Shown piece by piece: positions 45,501 through 57,985 of a DNA stretch of 64,000 nucleotides; position 1 is the first letter of the stretch; the number at the start of each line of letters is the position of its first letter. A model generated the notes under the pieces. The model was not told the DNA's origin. It ran no database searches and was given only the letters and a program-made list of their open reading frames with translations. The position numbers and the translations under genes were made by a program. This DNA comes from Pseudopithomyces maydicus (lineage: Eukaryota > Ascomycota > Dothideomycetes > Pleosporales > Didymosphaeriaceae): contig JANTUC010000001.1 in assembly GCA_026873275.1 (NCBI GenBank), forward strand, positions 1,736,001-1,800,000, written 5' to 3'.

Positions 45501-48237
45501 ACCAAGGGCACAACGGGCCGGCGGTTTGGGTGGAATACGAGACCAAGGGTGCCACTTCTTTGCCGGAAAGCAATGTCTCCAATAATCTTCGGATTTTAGC
45601 ACATACCAAACAAAAGCCCTGAAACCATGAAGGACGATCGGAGCTTTACTGGCTTGCATATGAACCAAGCGGAAGCGGCATCAGGCACACCATTTACATG
45701 CGGGTCTAGGAGCCTAATGATAAGCTATCCTTCAGTAGGCAAGTGGGGTAATGGTCCAAGTCTGTTGTTCTTTGAAGGCCGAAGGAAATGGACAACCGCA
45801 AATGGGAAACTTGGGGCGTCATAGTTTCGGATTCCGAGATGCAACGCGATGAACAGAGGGTTGACTTCAAACACCACGCTGCTTTTCTTTGAAAAACATC
45901 ATCATGACCGTTGGATGAAGCGTGATACATCTGTAGTTTGCGAGTTTGGGGCAACCCGGTTCGAGGTCTGCTTACCCGCGTACCCCACATAGATGCATTG
46001 GGCGTACCAACACACCATTGATCACTTCCCCAGCTATCCGTCAGGCCGGAGTATCATGGGGAATGGTAAGAAGACGGTCTGGATCGGTCAGTTTGCCTGT
46101 CATGCGTGGCTGTTACGGACCCAGAGCCGGCTTGTTGACGAACGCCATCCTCACGTATTTGGGATCGCCGAAAGGCCTTGATCAGAAAGATCGAGGCAAG
46201 CATTGGTGGACAGTCAGCCCTGGTGAAATTAGACGGACACGGACCGTCGGTGTCAAACGAGTAGCCGCATATGATTACGGTCGGGTTGTATAAGGCAAAC
46301 AACAGCTCATGTGTAGGTCACTGCTGCGTTTGCAAGAAGCGGTGGACTTGGGTTCGGACATTGATAATGATGTTTGAAACCGATGGATCCGTGGCGATGC
46401 CTCATTGACCGGACTGAGGCGCAACGCTCAGGCACGCTGTCAAGCGGAATACGTTGTTTGCCCAACGCCTCGTTTTCGCCAAAGTACACGATGATACTTG
46501 GAGGTGTCTAGGAAATGTGCATCTTGATCAGGCCATTTTGGCCCCCAGTCTGCAGCAACAGGACCACATGGGACAGTCTCATACGCCAACTTAGAAAGCG
46601 GGTCGACTTCAGAGTGTCCACCAATATCGAGCCGTTCATGTGCCACGTTACTCGGGCATCAACAAAGTGGATACGGCATGAGTACAGTACTGTAGAATGT
46701 AAAGAATGTGCCACGACAGTTTGCTTTGGGGATCCGGGAGCTCCTGTGCGAGAACCCGTGTCCATGGTGCAGCAGACAATTTGCGGTGCAATCAGGACAA
46801 AGAGTCGGTTCTGGGTGGTTGAGCTGGTCCCTCGTGGTCCAGCTTGCCTCGCGGCGCCTTATAGTGCATTAGGCTATCGCAACGGTCGAAAGGCGAGAAG
46901 ACTGTGGCTGGCTCGATGTAAATGGGTCCAGGAAGTTGCGATGCTTGTTTTGGAGTTAGCAGTCGATACCAAGGGCGAATCCAGCGTCTGCCAGCTTTCC
47001 TGGATGAAACGATTGATGCCTAGCACACGCGTACCGTTGCGGCTGTGCGCTTCCAGAACAGACGAGCGCACAGCCAACCAATTCGGGCCTATTGAGGGTC
47101 GGTCCTTGCTTTGTCTGTCGCGTGTGTACAGAACAGGCGACGAAGACAGCAATCTCATTGCGACAACGAGAGGCGCAAGTGTCTCAGCACGCGGGGCAGA
47201 CGTGCACGGCAGAGCTGGAGCGGGCGACGGGAATTTAAGGCTGAAGGTTGCAAGGGGCGGAGCAAGGGAGAATGACGTTGAATGGAAATGAATTGCACAA
47301 AACGCAGCATTCTCACCGGTGGTTCAAGGGGAGCATCGTGGACCCTGTGAAGATTGCCGCACAGATCCGTCCCACGCAGACGGCAAAAACAAGGCAATGG
47401 TCGCTGCCGATCCCGTGCTTGTGGTGGCGCCAGCAAAGTTGGGTTGAGGTAAAGGTTTCGGCTGGTTTTGCTCGCCTCGCTCGTGGCGCTGCAGGAGTGC
47501 CTGGGAAGCTAAACGCATGCGGCTCTGTGGATCTTGTGGACGAGTGTATACATAAGAGAGGCGTGTCTCCGCATGGCGCCTAAAGGTCAGCTCCGGGGGT
47601 GTTCAGGTGGAGGCCACATGCATGTGATGCAAGTAGGTAAAGTACATTCCAGGTTGGCACATACACTACACTATGTGCGGCCTCCGCGCACGGGCCACGT
47701 ATAGTTGCCTACTTCTGCCTGCTGCCCTCTGCCCGCTTTTTTGCGAACCAGATCCATTCGAGCCGCACGGGCATTACAGGTTCCATACAATAATATAGTT
47801 GTCCTCGAGTGCCTCACCGCAACGAGCTCTTCAGCCTCCCCACGCACATCTGCACGTCCTTCTCGCCTCGCTTGCGCTGGATCGAGACCCTGCCGTCCAC
47901 ACGCCGCGACCGCAGACCGGAGACCGCAGACCGTACAGCCGACCCCTCTTTCACCACGCCTACTCACCACACGCAATCCAGCTGTGCGTCCCAGCTCTGT
48001 GCGCACTTGCCATCCATTCCCCATGCAGCGCTCGTCCCAACCTAGCTTCCACCGCATTCACTAGGAGCTGGCGCTAAGCCACTTTGGGGCCATCTGTCTA
48101 TCTGTCTGTTCCCAACGACTGTCCTATGAATTGCAGGCCGACGGCCAGAGGTCTGGCCAGCATCTACAGCCGCATACGTTGCCTCCGTTTCCAGCATCCC
48201 CATCAGCCCCACTGCCGCCCAGTCTGCGGCTCTCACA

Positions 48238-50722
48238 ATGACCAGCAATGCCGACGCTCACTCCAGATGGGTGACCGCCTTGCGGACGCAGCCGGCAAAG
48301 ACGGCTGATGCCCCGCTCACAGATGTTTTCCCCTGTCCGTATTGCCATCATGCTGGACGCATATTCCAGACCCTGGAACAGTTGTACAGCCATGCTGGGA
48401 TTGAACATGCCTCGCTCATGGAAGCCTCCGATCCACATCTGGCCCGTGCACGGGTGCGAGAAGCGGCTCTGCGGATGTAAGTCAGCGCTTATAGATACCA
48501 TCCGCTGCTATTGCCACATTTCCCAGGCATCCGTTCTGACCATCCCATGTAGGAAGCCTGCCACCGCACAATCCTCAGAGGCCACCGCAGGAGGGGGATC
48601 CGCTCCAGACATCACTGCCTTGTCACTGGAAGCCAAGGGCCGACACTCCCCCTCCGGAAGGAAGAGGCCTGCTGATACCGACTTCCACGCACGCCGAGGT
48701 AAGGCACCTCTCCACACCGAGATATATGACGAGGACTATCCGAGAGGTCATTCACAAGTCATCGTCCCGGAGCGAACACTGCCAAAGCCCACAAGCACGC
48801 AGCCTCTGAACCCCAAACAGTCCTCCAGAACCGCCACGCTGCCCCATGAATCCTCCGAACTTGCCAGCGAATGGTCGGTCGTGGCCAACTACAACCCTTC
48901 TCAGTCACGACTTCCGCCTACCGTGACCAAGCATTCCGGTCCTGCTGCACAGACCTATTCACCCAAGCCAGCAGCCTCACCCGTCCCTTCACGACAACAC
49001 CATGGTCCGATCGAAATTCAGAAGTACGACTCCCGGTACCCAGGTCTCCTTCTCCAGCCAGATTCGCGACCTATTTCCCAGGAACAACTTGCATCCGAAG
49101 TGAAATCTATATATGCGGGTCTTACCATGGTAGAGACTAAATGCATACACGTCGATCGGGCACAAGCTGCTGCTTTACAAGATGGCTCGGACCCTACGTC
49201 TAGGCTTGCAAGCGATCACTGGCAGGCTCTTATCGCCCTCCACAGGACTTTGCTCCATGAACACCACGATTTTTTCCTGGCGTCTCAGCATCCTTCCGCA
49301 TCTCCTGCTCTTCGACGCTTAGCTGCCAAATACTCGATGCCCGCACGAATGTGGAAGCATGGTATACACTCTTTCCTTGAGCTGCTTCGTCGCCGATTAC
49401 CCGAAAGCATTGATTACATGCTCGCTTTCATTTATTTGGCTTACCAGATGATGGCTTTATTGTACGAGACTGTGCCGGCGTTTGAAGACACCTGGATCGA
49501 ATGCTTGGGTGACCTGGGTCGGTACCGTATGGCAATTGAAGATGAGAATCCCCGGGATCGCGAAACATGGGCTGGTGTGGCTCGGTCGTGGTACAGCAAA
49601 GCTGCCGATAAAAATCCCGCCGTGGGTCGACTTTACCATCATTTGGCTATCTTGGCGCGCCCTAACGCCCTTCGCCAACTATACTACTATGGAAGATCAT
49701 TAACATGCGTCAGGCCATTTCCCAGTGCACGGGAATCTATATTGACACTCTTGGATCCTATCCTCGCTCGATCCACTGAGCCGTATTCTTATGACCTGCC
49801 TATTGACACTAGCTTCATCCAGGCGCATGGTATACTTTTCGGGAAGCTCTCACCAGAAAGATTTGAAGATGCTCGATTTAAATTTCAAGGCCTGCTCGAC
49901 GATCACATTGGACGTGTAACTGCTAAGTGGAGAGAGCAAGGAGTTTACATTGCTGTTACAAATATCGCAGGTCTTTTCGATTATGGACACGATGATTCTA
50001 TTTTACGGCAGATTCTCGTTTTGCACGACAAGCAAATGATCCAGTCTGGAGGCTTTTCATCGCCTTCCGATGAAGATAGCCGCTCTCCATCCCCCGTTGA
50101 ACAAGACAACACATTACAATCTATATCCGAATCGGAGATCTCTGCCCGGCTGCAGGCCCTCTCGTCCGATTTTACGTTTTCTCGCGCATACCTTCTTACG
50201 ATGTCAACACTAGCACTGGTGCTCCGACGCATTGGTGACAAGAACGTGCTTCCTCACGTGCACGTTCTTCTCCTGTTTCTCTCGACTTTCGCCTCTGTTA
50301 AGTACGTTGACCAATATCTTGACCACGCTCCCTGGGCCGAACTCGTTCCCTTTCTCAATACGTTATTAAAATTAGAACAACGACCTGAAAAGGTTATCCC
50401 AAGCCCTGTATTCCCTCCGGACCAGGGCGATAATCTCCCTCTTCCCGAGGACTATTTAGTACGTGGTCAAGTCTGGAGCCAATGGTATTTTCCAGATGGG
50501 TGGTTTCAGAAAGAACATGACGAGGAAGACAGATCAATGGAGCTCGCGAGTACTGTCAAACTGCGGACTGAGAGAGTTCTGCGGCTAGGCTATCAGCTGG
50601 CTAAAGTAAGTATGACGTGTTCTTTGTTTTGTCTTTTCTGACCCCTCCAGTTTGATCGCTGGATATCGTACGACGAACAGAATCATGCATTTTCTGTGAC
50701 CACCGCTTCCGATAATATATAA
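48238..50722 (+). CDS. Est1/SMG-like DNA/RNA-binding domain protein
   Basis: Exons 48238-48476, 48553-50605 and 50651-50722 (introns 76 and 45 nt, GT-AG); 787 aa. The N-terminus has a zinc-finger-like segment CPYCHHAGRIFQTLEQLYSH with a second His four residues later. Then a Ser/Pro-rich linker (about residues 80-240) and a helical Est1/SMG6-like domain (about 240-650; YPGLLLQPDSRPIS, VGRLYHHLAILARPNALRQLYYYGRSL). The GRLYHHLAI and YYYGRSL motifs are typical of the 14-3-3-like/TPR fold of this family, which acts in telomere upkeep or nonsense-mediated decay. No PIN nuclease domain follows, so it is not a full SMG6. The fungal-specific Zn-finger fusion is of interest. The last exon is short and well defined. 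Confidence 0.8.
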
Positions 50723-52185
50723 TCCGAACAGCCGTGCAAAAGGTTACTTGCTTAACTACAGTGGTGGTGGATAAGCCCCACATTTATGCCGTGCAAAGGG
50801 CGATTTTGCAAATACCCTGGAAAACGCCCTTAATCACCAAGTGAATCCAATCCATGCAAAGCCGTCAAGGCCGCAGAGAGCACATTGAGATGAACACAGA
50901 TCCTAACACTCAGCAAGACTCAGATTCGAGTCGCAAATCCTGCAAAGTAAGTGCTTAGGCACGACCTTTTTGCACCAATACATGTCCAAGTACCTACAGC
51001 AGTTCCTGCGCTTTGGGCAAAAGGGACGGCCATGAACTCATAAATGCACTAAGCAAGTAGCGAAAGATATATAGCAACGTGTAAAAAAACAGTATTAAAT
51101 AAAAATGATTGAAAAGCAAAGCCAATTTGAGGTGGTCACCGGCACCCAACCATCACAGCGATTTATTTGAAATGGTAGGCATTCTTTATTTCTACTATGT
51201 GTGAATGTGCCCTGAGATGTGAGACCTTTTTCATATGTATTGATTCTACGCCGCTCATGGAGTAGGGATATTATTATTCCCACTAAATGAAGGCATTTGC
51301 ACTGACCGATGCAAAGAAGCTGGAGGCTCGATACGCCTCGATTTAACGTACAGCAAATGCAACTTTCAAAGATATTCAGTGATACGGACACAGGACCACA
51401 CAGATACGTGTTTATCTCAACCTCTTATGACTATCTTGTTGGGCAGGATGTAGTGATGCAATCAATGTTTATGGGTATGTACTCAAATATCGACGTGTAC
51501 TACCGGTAGATAACTTTCTAAAAACTATTTCCTGATTGGGAATGCTGCAGTAGATAGACACCCCTGCCTGAGTAGCAAGTTGATTTCACCGTAGAATATA
51601 CTCCCTGCATGGGCTCCTGAAGATGCATTCTTTACTATCTTGTCGAAGTGGGATGTGTGGGGTGCGATAGGTAACTTCCGAATCCAGCTAGCCTTATCGG
51701 CTGTTACTCGCGTCCGAGGTACCGGCCGCCATGCATGCGCGAAGCATCACAACGTCATTGAATAATCCCCTCGAACCCGCCAGCAGCCCTCCCGCGAGAG
51801 AGCGCGCGCGTCACTGTGGCAGCGGACCAGATGCCGCGGACGACCTCACCTGCACTTCTACATTTGCGCCGTCGGTCTTTTTAGATTCGCAGTCTGAGTA
51901 CCTCAGTGGCTGGGAGAGAGAGTCCGGACGAACACTTGTGTAAGCAGTACTGTAGCATGGCAGACCACCGTAGCACCGAGGCTTGTTCGGACTAAAAGTT
52001 CAGAAGTCGCCTCTGCGCCTTCCTCTCTGCCTTCGTGTTGAGACAGCTGTATGCTCATCGTGTATAGGCACAGGAGAGAAATGACCTGGCAATCCTAACG
52101 CGCCTGTAACTTCGTCCGTCACGCGACAGCGCCACATCGCCTAAACGATTCCATAACTGGGTTCCTATAGATCTGCTATTTCAAT
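50723..52185. other. intergenic, no gene seen
   Basis: 1.46 kb with only small chance frames, the longest (51731-51943) lacking any domain. It holds the promoter of the following MFS gene. Confidence 0.6.
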
Positions 52186-54101
52186 ATGTCTTCGTCCAAC
52201 GACGCAGCATTCCTCGAGGAGGAAGAAATCGCTCGCGACTTCCGAGCACGATTACGCGCCCGACAAGAGGCGTCTAGGGCTAATAGATCGAGCCGTATAC
52301 GCGGACAGTCGAACAAATCTGGAAGGGCGGCAAATGTGAAAGATGTCGGCGAGGAGTCGCCGCTGTTAGGTCGTAGTAGGGACAATAGTTCCTCAAGCAG
52401 AGGTACCGGCGAGAGCGATGATGAGGCGGAATGGTTTGGTTATGCGGAACTGAGGGGACTTCCCTGGTGGAAGAAACCATCAGTATGTACAGTATCACTC
52501 TGGGCAACGGTTTGTCTCTAACATTAGCCAGATATACTGGCTGCTACCGCCATTCCTGCTATTCACCATGGCATTCGGTTCCATCATCGTACCCAAACTT
52601 AACTTGATAATGGATCTCGTTTGCGACGAGTACTATGCATCATCCACAGACCCCATAAGTGGGCCCATGGACCCTGGTCAGCAACCAGATCGTTGCCAGA
52701 CAGACGCTGTCTCGTCTCGATCGTCACTCTTTCTACTGTACGGAAATTTGTTCTCTGGTATTCTTGCATCTATCACCAGCCCCAAGCTGGGCGCTCTTTC
52801 GGACCGCTACGGACGAAAGAAGCTGCTTGTCTTCGCTACACTTGGCGCATTCTTGGGAGAAGTTCTGACTATTCTTGCGGCCAAATACCCGGAAACCGTG
52901 CACGTAAACTGGATCCTAGTTGGATACGCGCTTGACGGCCTGTCCGGCTCCTTCATCGTCGGCATGGCCATTGCACACTCATACGCTACAGACTGTACTT
53001 CACCGCAGAAGCGGAACGTCGCTTTTGGATACTTCCACGCTTGCCTTTTCACTGGTATCGCCGTGGGTCCTGTTCTCTCCGGCTACGTGATCAGTTGGCG
53101 CGAGAAGTACGTCGGCAAGACCGAAGCTGTGCTTCTCATATTCTACATAGCTCTCGCCTGCCATGCCTTCTTCATGCTCTTCCTCACGTTTGTGGTACCC
53201 GAGTCGCTCTCCAAAGCCAGACAAGACGCCGCCCGTCAGCGCTACAGAGAAGAGAAGGAGCGAAACGGAGGCTTGGACCCGGACTTTATCGACCAGTTAC
53301 GCGCCATTAATCTCTTCGAGCCGCTCAAGATTCTTTGGCCTACTGGTCCAGGCTCAAGTCCGGCTCTCCGACGAAATCTTATCTTGCTCGCTGCTACGGA
53401 TACCATCATGCTCGGTGTAGCCATGAGTGCTATGGGTGTAGTTGTTGTGTACACTCGACGACAGTTTGGCTGGCAGGAACTCGAATCTGGAAAGTTCGTC
53501 AGCGTCGTCAATAGCGCACGTGTCTTCACGTTACTCGTCGTACTTCCACTTATCACGCGCATTGTCCGTGGCAAGAATGGCACGAAGAACCAGCGCAACT
53601 CTGGATCCGACGTGTTTGATCTTTCCATCATTCGACTGGCGGTGTTTTTCGACATGATAGGATATTTGGGCTACACGCTGTCTCGGAATGGCAACTGGTT
53701 TATGGTGGCAGGTACTGTCGCATCACTGGGCGGTATCGGCTCGCCGGCGATCGGATCTGCTCTCACAAAACACGTACCACCGGATCGAGTTGGGCAATTG
53801 TTGGGCGCAACGGGGTTGCTTCATGCATTTTCGAGAGTCGTCGGTCCTACCATTTTCAATGGAATCTACAGCGCTACGGTGGGAAGCTTTAGACAGACCG
53901 TCTTCGTTTGCCTGACATGCACTTTTGGGGTGGCGTTTACATTGAGCTGGTTTGTCAGACCGCATGGTGAGTCTGCATCCCTTACCAGTCTTGGTCCCTG
54001 ATACTAATTCCTATCTAGTCTATCTTGAACTTGAGGCCGACGGCTCACCATCACGACGGAGCAGTGAAGTCAATAGATCTGAAGAGGAGGCGAGCGCATA
54101 G
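52186..54101 (+). CDS. MFS transporter, DHA1-like
   Basis: Three exons: 52186-52482, 52532-53966 and 54019-54101 (introns 49 and 52 nt); 604 aa. Long hydrophilic N-terminus (about 100 residues, acidic and Arg-rich, ESPLLG dileucine-like motif suggesting vacuolar or endosomal targeting) before the first membrane helix. Twelve membrane segments follow; GALSDRYGRKKLL is the canonical motif between TM2 and TM3. A large central loop is rich in Arg and Glu, and the C-terminal tail is acidic and Ser-rich. Resembles the tetracycline-resistance/YCR023C-like group of intracellular transporters. Substrate unknown. It is not a sugar porter: PESPRW and PETNxxxxEE motifs are absent. Confidence 0.85.
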
Positions 54102-54673
54102 AGTGCGCTCCATCGTTTTTCTTTCTATGGCTAATTTGTTTCAAAGCATGGTGTTGAATTGATAGTCATTCTTTGGAATTCCCATAAGGCGCATCATAGG
54201 CGTTTGGTTGCAGTCTGTGCAGTAGAGTAGATGGTGGTACATCAGCATAGCGAGCAAGTTCTGATCAGCAATTCAGCGGTTTTTATCTATTTTGAGAACA
54301 AACAGCCAACACATATCGTCATCCTTTCCACACGCCCGCTCAGCTGCTGAGGCTGTGGTTGTCTTGGACATCTGAAGTAGTGCGCTCGGATCGGGCCGAG
54401 GACAGAGCCGCGGTCTGCGACGTAAGCTGCCTACGTTGCATCTTCGACGAGACAGTCGCGTCGCAATTGATCTGTGGCACGACACGCTCACTCCTTTTCC
54501 CGTTAGAAATCGCCGGCGATTTGCTGTCGCCTCCTTACAGCTCCCGGGCTCTTCGCTTCGTGCTCACGTTTCTCTAATCGCGGCCCACGCTTCAATGTTC
54601 ATACAACTCGCTCCCCGCAGATAACACGCGCTCCGCACGGCTACCGCCGCTATCCTCGACACATATACTCACC
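54102..54673. other. intergenic, promoter of ALG5
   Basis: 3' flank of the MFS gene then the ALG5 promoter. A weak TATA-like stretch (acatatactc) lies just upstream of the ALG5 start. No gene seen. Confidence 0.6.
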
Positions 54674-56026
54674 ATGGGGCTCGACGTTCCTTATGGCTTT
54701 CCCTCGCAGCTGCCGGCGCATACGGTGCAATTGCCCCCAGCATGGGTTCTGGCGGTCGCCTTTGCGTTTCTCTGCGGGGCAGGCTTATTCTGGGTACGTT
54801 CATGACTATTCGCTCTCCCACCTATATCCAATATCTGGAGTACTAACCGTAATGTCAGTGCTACATGGCCCTCGTTCTCTTTGCGCCCGTACCCCGCGAC
54901 CCCCGTCGCAGCGAGAAACAGTACACCTCTATAATGCCAAACGGGCAGAGGAGCGAACCCAGAGAACTCCCCTGTTGGATGGATAAGTGGGTTGCAGAAA
55001 AGGAGCTATCCAAAAAGCGAACGGCGGGGAAGAGAAGACAAACTCTCGCCGACATCCCGATCGAGCAGGCTGAGGTATTCATGAGCGTTGTGGTGCCGGC
55101 GTACAACGAGGAGGACCGATTGACGGGCATGCTGGAGGAGGCTGTGGATTACCTGCAGCAGGAGTATGGCGGTCCGCAGGATGCGCAGACCTCAGATGGC
55201 GCACAGAAAGGTGGAAAGGAGAAGGAGAAGGGCTGGGAAATTCTTCTCGTAAGCGATGGGTCTACGGATGGGACGGTGGAGAAGGCGCTGCGGTTTGCGA
55301 AGGAGCATCAGTTGAGCCAACATAGGAAGAGCGTGTCGGGTCCCTGGAAAGATCACCTCAAGCACGAGGAGCGCATACCGTACGGTAGCATTCGTGTCAT
55401 CGAGCTGGAAGCCAACCGCGGGAAAGGCGGTGCTGTCACGCATGGCATGCGCCATGTGCGGGGTCAATACGTTGTCTTTGCCGATGCGGACGGAGCCTCG
55501 CGCTTTAGTGACTTGGGTGCTCTCGTTGAAGGATGCAAGAAGGTCAAGGACGAGCGAGGACGAGGTGTTGCGATTGGAAGCCGCGCGCACCTCGTGGGCA
55601 GCGAGGCCGTTGTCAAGGTAAGCATATTTACCATCTACCTTCAACATTGATCAAGAAACACAGATACTAACACCAGCCCAGCGCTCCAAACTCCGCAACT
55701 TCCTCATGCACTCGTTCCATCTCCTCCTCCGCCTCATGACACCCCCAGCCACCGCCGCCATCGCAGACACCCAGTGCGGATTCAAGCTCTTCTCGCGCTC
55801 TGCTCTTCCGTACATCATCCCGTACATGCACAGCGAGGGCTGGATCTTTGATGTCGAGATGCTGATGCTTGCCGAGAGTGGAAAGATACCCATGATTGAG
55901 GTGGCTATTGGGTGGAAGGAGGTCATGGGGAGCAAGCTGAATGTTATTTGGGACTCGCTGGGTATGGCGTGGGGGTTGGCGATCCTCAGGGCGGCGTGGA
56001 TGACGGGTGTGTATAAGAGAGATTGA
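54674..56026 (+). CDS. ALG5: dolichyl-phosphate beta-glucosyltransferase
   Basis: Three exons: 54674-54793, 54859-55617 and 55682-56026 (introns 65 and 64 nt, GT-AG); 407 aa. ER-membrane enzyme that transfers glucose from UDP-glucose to dolichyl phosphate, feeding the last steps of lipid-linked oligosaccharide assembly for N-glycosylation. An N-terminal membrane anchor (residues about 23-52) precedes the GT2 catalytic domain with SVVVPAYNEED, LLVSDGSTDGT, a Arg-Gly-Lys-Gly motif and FADADGA. The acceptor region ADTQCGFKLFSR and the GWIFDVEML motif are present. Length is slightly above the yeast enzyme (334 aa) owing to the N-terminus and a Lys/Gln-rich insertion near residue 150. Confidence 0.93.
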
Positions 56027-56146
56027 GTGTGAGGAGAGAAGTGTATATAGGGTGGTTTGATATCATATGATGGAAAAATATACTCCAAGTTCCAATACTT
56101 GACGTTCGACTTCACGCATACACTGAAGCCAAAAGACCAAAATCAG

Positions 56147-57510
56147 CTACACCCTTACCTTAGCTCTCCCCTCCACCACTCTCAGCAACTCCTCCAAAGC
56201 CTTCAAATCCTGCTCATCACACGTCGGATAAAAAAACGCCTTCCGCTCCTTATTGACCAGTATATCCCTCTTCCTCGGGCCCTCCTCCCCCATTCCCCTC
56301 ATCCTCCTCCCCACCTCACCCCCGCCATACCAATCATGGCTATGAAACACACAATACCGATCTCCCCCTAACCAATTCCCCAAATCATCCCTCTCCTCGA
56401 ACATCTTCCCTTCCCCCAATCCCCCTTTCCAAACGCGAACTCCTTCAGCAAAGGTAGCTCCCTGCCCAGCCGGGGAAACACATCGTACCACCGCAAATCG
56501 ATCTCCTTCAGGTAAAGACTCAGCCTCATCCGCGGATTCACCCAGCACGGTTCTTGAATCTCGGGGAAGTTTTTGTCCCTAGCGGCCGGCGGCATGCACG
56601 CTACGATGACGATGGGACACGCATCGAGGCGCAGCGCTTCGAGGGAGCTCCCGTGCGAGACGAGCCAGTCGACCTGCCACTCGTCGAAGATGGTCCAGTT
56701 ACCGAGCGCGAGGTAACGCAGGGAGGGGAAGTGGATGGTGCGCAGGTCGCAGGCGGGCCAGAAGCCCCAGGGGCAGTTGGTGGCGTAGAGGGTGAGGTGG
56801 GTGAGGTTTTCGTGGGTGGGGACGAGCCATTCTTGGAAGAGGGTGGTGGAGAAGAAGGTGTGGGTTTCTGGGATGCGGAGGGTGTCTTCCGGGGCGGCTT
56901 CGTCTTCTTCGGTGATGACGCAGAGGTTTAGTTTGCGGATGTGGTTGAAGAGGGTGAGTGAGGGATTACTGTCGAAGAAGCCTAAGGGGGTGTTTTGCAG
57001 GTTGCGGATGGTGAGGGTATCAAAATGTGGGAGGGAGTATTCCCTTATACCGTGCGGAAGGGAGAGTAGCACTGCGTTGAGCACGTCACGGCGGAATTCT
57101 TCGGTTTCGGCGACCTGGCGGTTGTTGTACCTCCTGTCCTGGACGCAGTGGCGGTCGAATTTAATTTGGACTTCGCGGAGGCTGCTGAAGCGTCCGATTT
57201 TCCCCAGACACTCTTTGAAGTAGCTTTCGAGAGGTTTCTCACCCCATTCGCGGTGGTCTACGTGAACGTTTGGGTCGTCGCTGGTGTTGTAGACGACGAT
57301 GCGGACTAGAGCGCGGAGCTTGTCTTCTTCGACGATTTGTATGAACCTTTTTGCGCTTTCTTCATTGGGCTGGAGTGACAAGACGCCGAAGAGGAGTTCA
57401 GTTGCGAGTATGGAGGTAGATCGATCCACAGTGCGGAATGACTTGAGGGTCTCGACATCGCACGATTGGAGACAATGCCGCTGGAGCTCTACGGGAAGAT
57501 TATGCCACAT
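56147..57510 (-). CDS. F-box-like protein, broken in a C/G run
   Basis: Single exon on the minus strand, 454 aa once one base is added to the C5 run (plus strand) at 56413-56417. The first 50 residues (MWHNLPVELQRHCLQSCDVE, then a Leu-rich stretch) look like an F-box, which would link a Skp1-Cul1 ubiquitin ligase to substrates. The rest is a loose leucine-rich-type pattern (LTHLTLYATNC, LEALRLDACPI, LKEIDLRWYDV). The upstream frame stops after GDWGKG, and the other frame continues with the acidic FEERDDLGNWLGG to the real stop. Lies 120 bp from the end of ALG5, convergent. Substrate unknown. Confidence 0.7.
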
Positions 57511-57985
57511 GCTTGGTCAAGTTTTTCAATTTAGCTGACGAAGAGGCAGCACCACCGAGTAAGTTACTGACAATTTGCAGTGTGTTTATTTTATGGTTCG
57601 TAATCAAGGGAACAAGTTAAATGCATGTAAGCATGGACATTGAACCGCTAGGCAGCGAATCGGGAACGAGACCCAATGCGGTAAAGATCAGAAATGTGTA
57701 CATATGTAAGTCACTATCCACTATGTTGATTCAACCGATTTTAAAATAATTGGTCTACAACCAGAGGTTTAGAAATTTGGCAGGCAGTTGGCTTCTACAT
57801 GGAGCCATTTCTCCAAATGTTCCAAGCATCTTATTATGAGCTCTTCGGCTCGGTATACCATGTCTGCATATTCAGACAGAACACTAACCCATCGCTACAC
57901 ACACACAAGCACCGAAGAATTTTTTACAAAAGAAAAACAGGGGTATGTACAAGGCTGCAGTCAGTATTAGATCTCACTGATCTGT
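57511..57985. other. intergenic, no gene seen
   Basis: Promoter of the F-box-like gene and 3' flank of the DUF155 gene. AT-rich; nothing else seen. Confidence 0.6.

Larger units (their letters stand above)
40152..48237. other. 8-kb gene-poor region
   Basis: No gene I can support in over 8 kb. The left third (40.2-42.2 kb) is AT-rich; the middle and right are of mixed composition. It contains two tiny tandem repeats. Open frames of 258 codons (46515-47291, plus) and 192 codons (43238-43816, minus) are present but have no recognisable domains. The last 500 bp carry the promoter of the Est1-like gene and are CT-rich. Possible contents include decayed mobile DNA, long non-coding transcripts or orphan genes; none can be shown by eye. 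Confidence 0.6.

Noticed and set aside
45955..45967. tRNA B-box-like ggttcga
   Set aside because: The flanking bases do not complete the B box, and no A box or cloverleaf can be drawn nearby. A similar match at 28808 also fails.
46515..47291. 258-codon plus-strand frame in the gene-poor region
   Set aside because: Longest unplaced frame, but no motif, signal peptide or consistent codon pattern. RNA-seq evidence would be decisive.
51731..51943. 70-codon frame upstream of the MFS gene
   Set aside because: Too short, with no features and no clear leader role.
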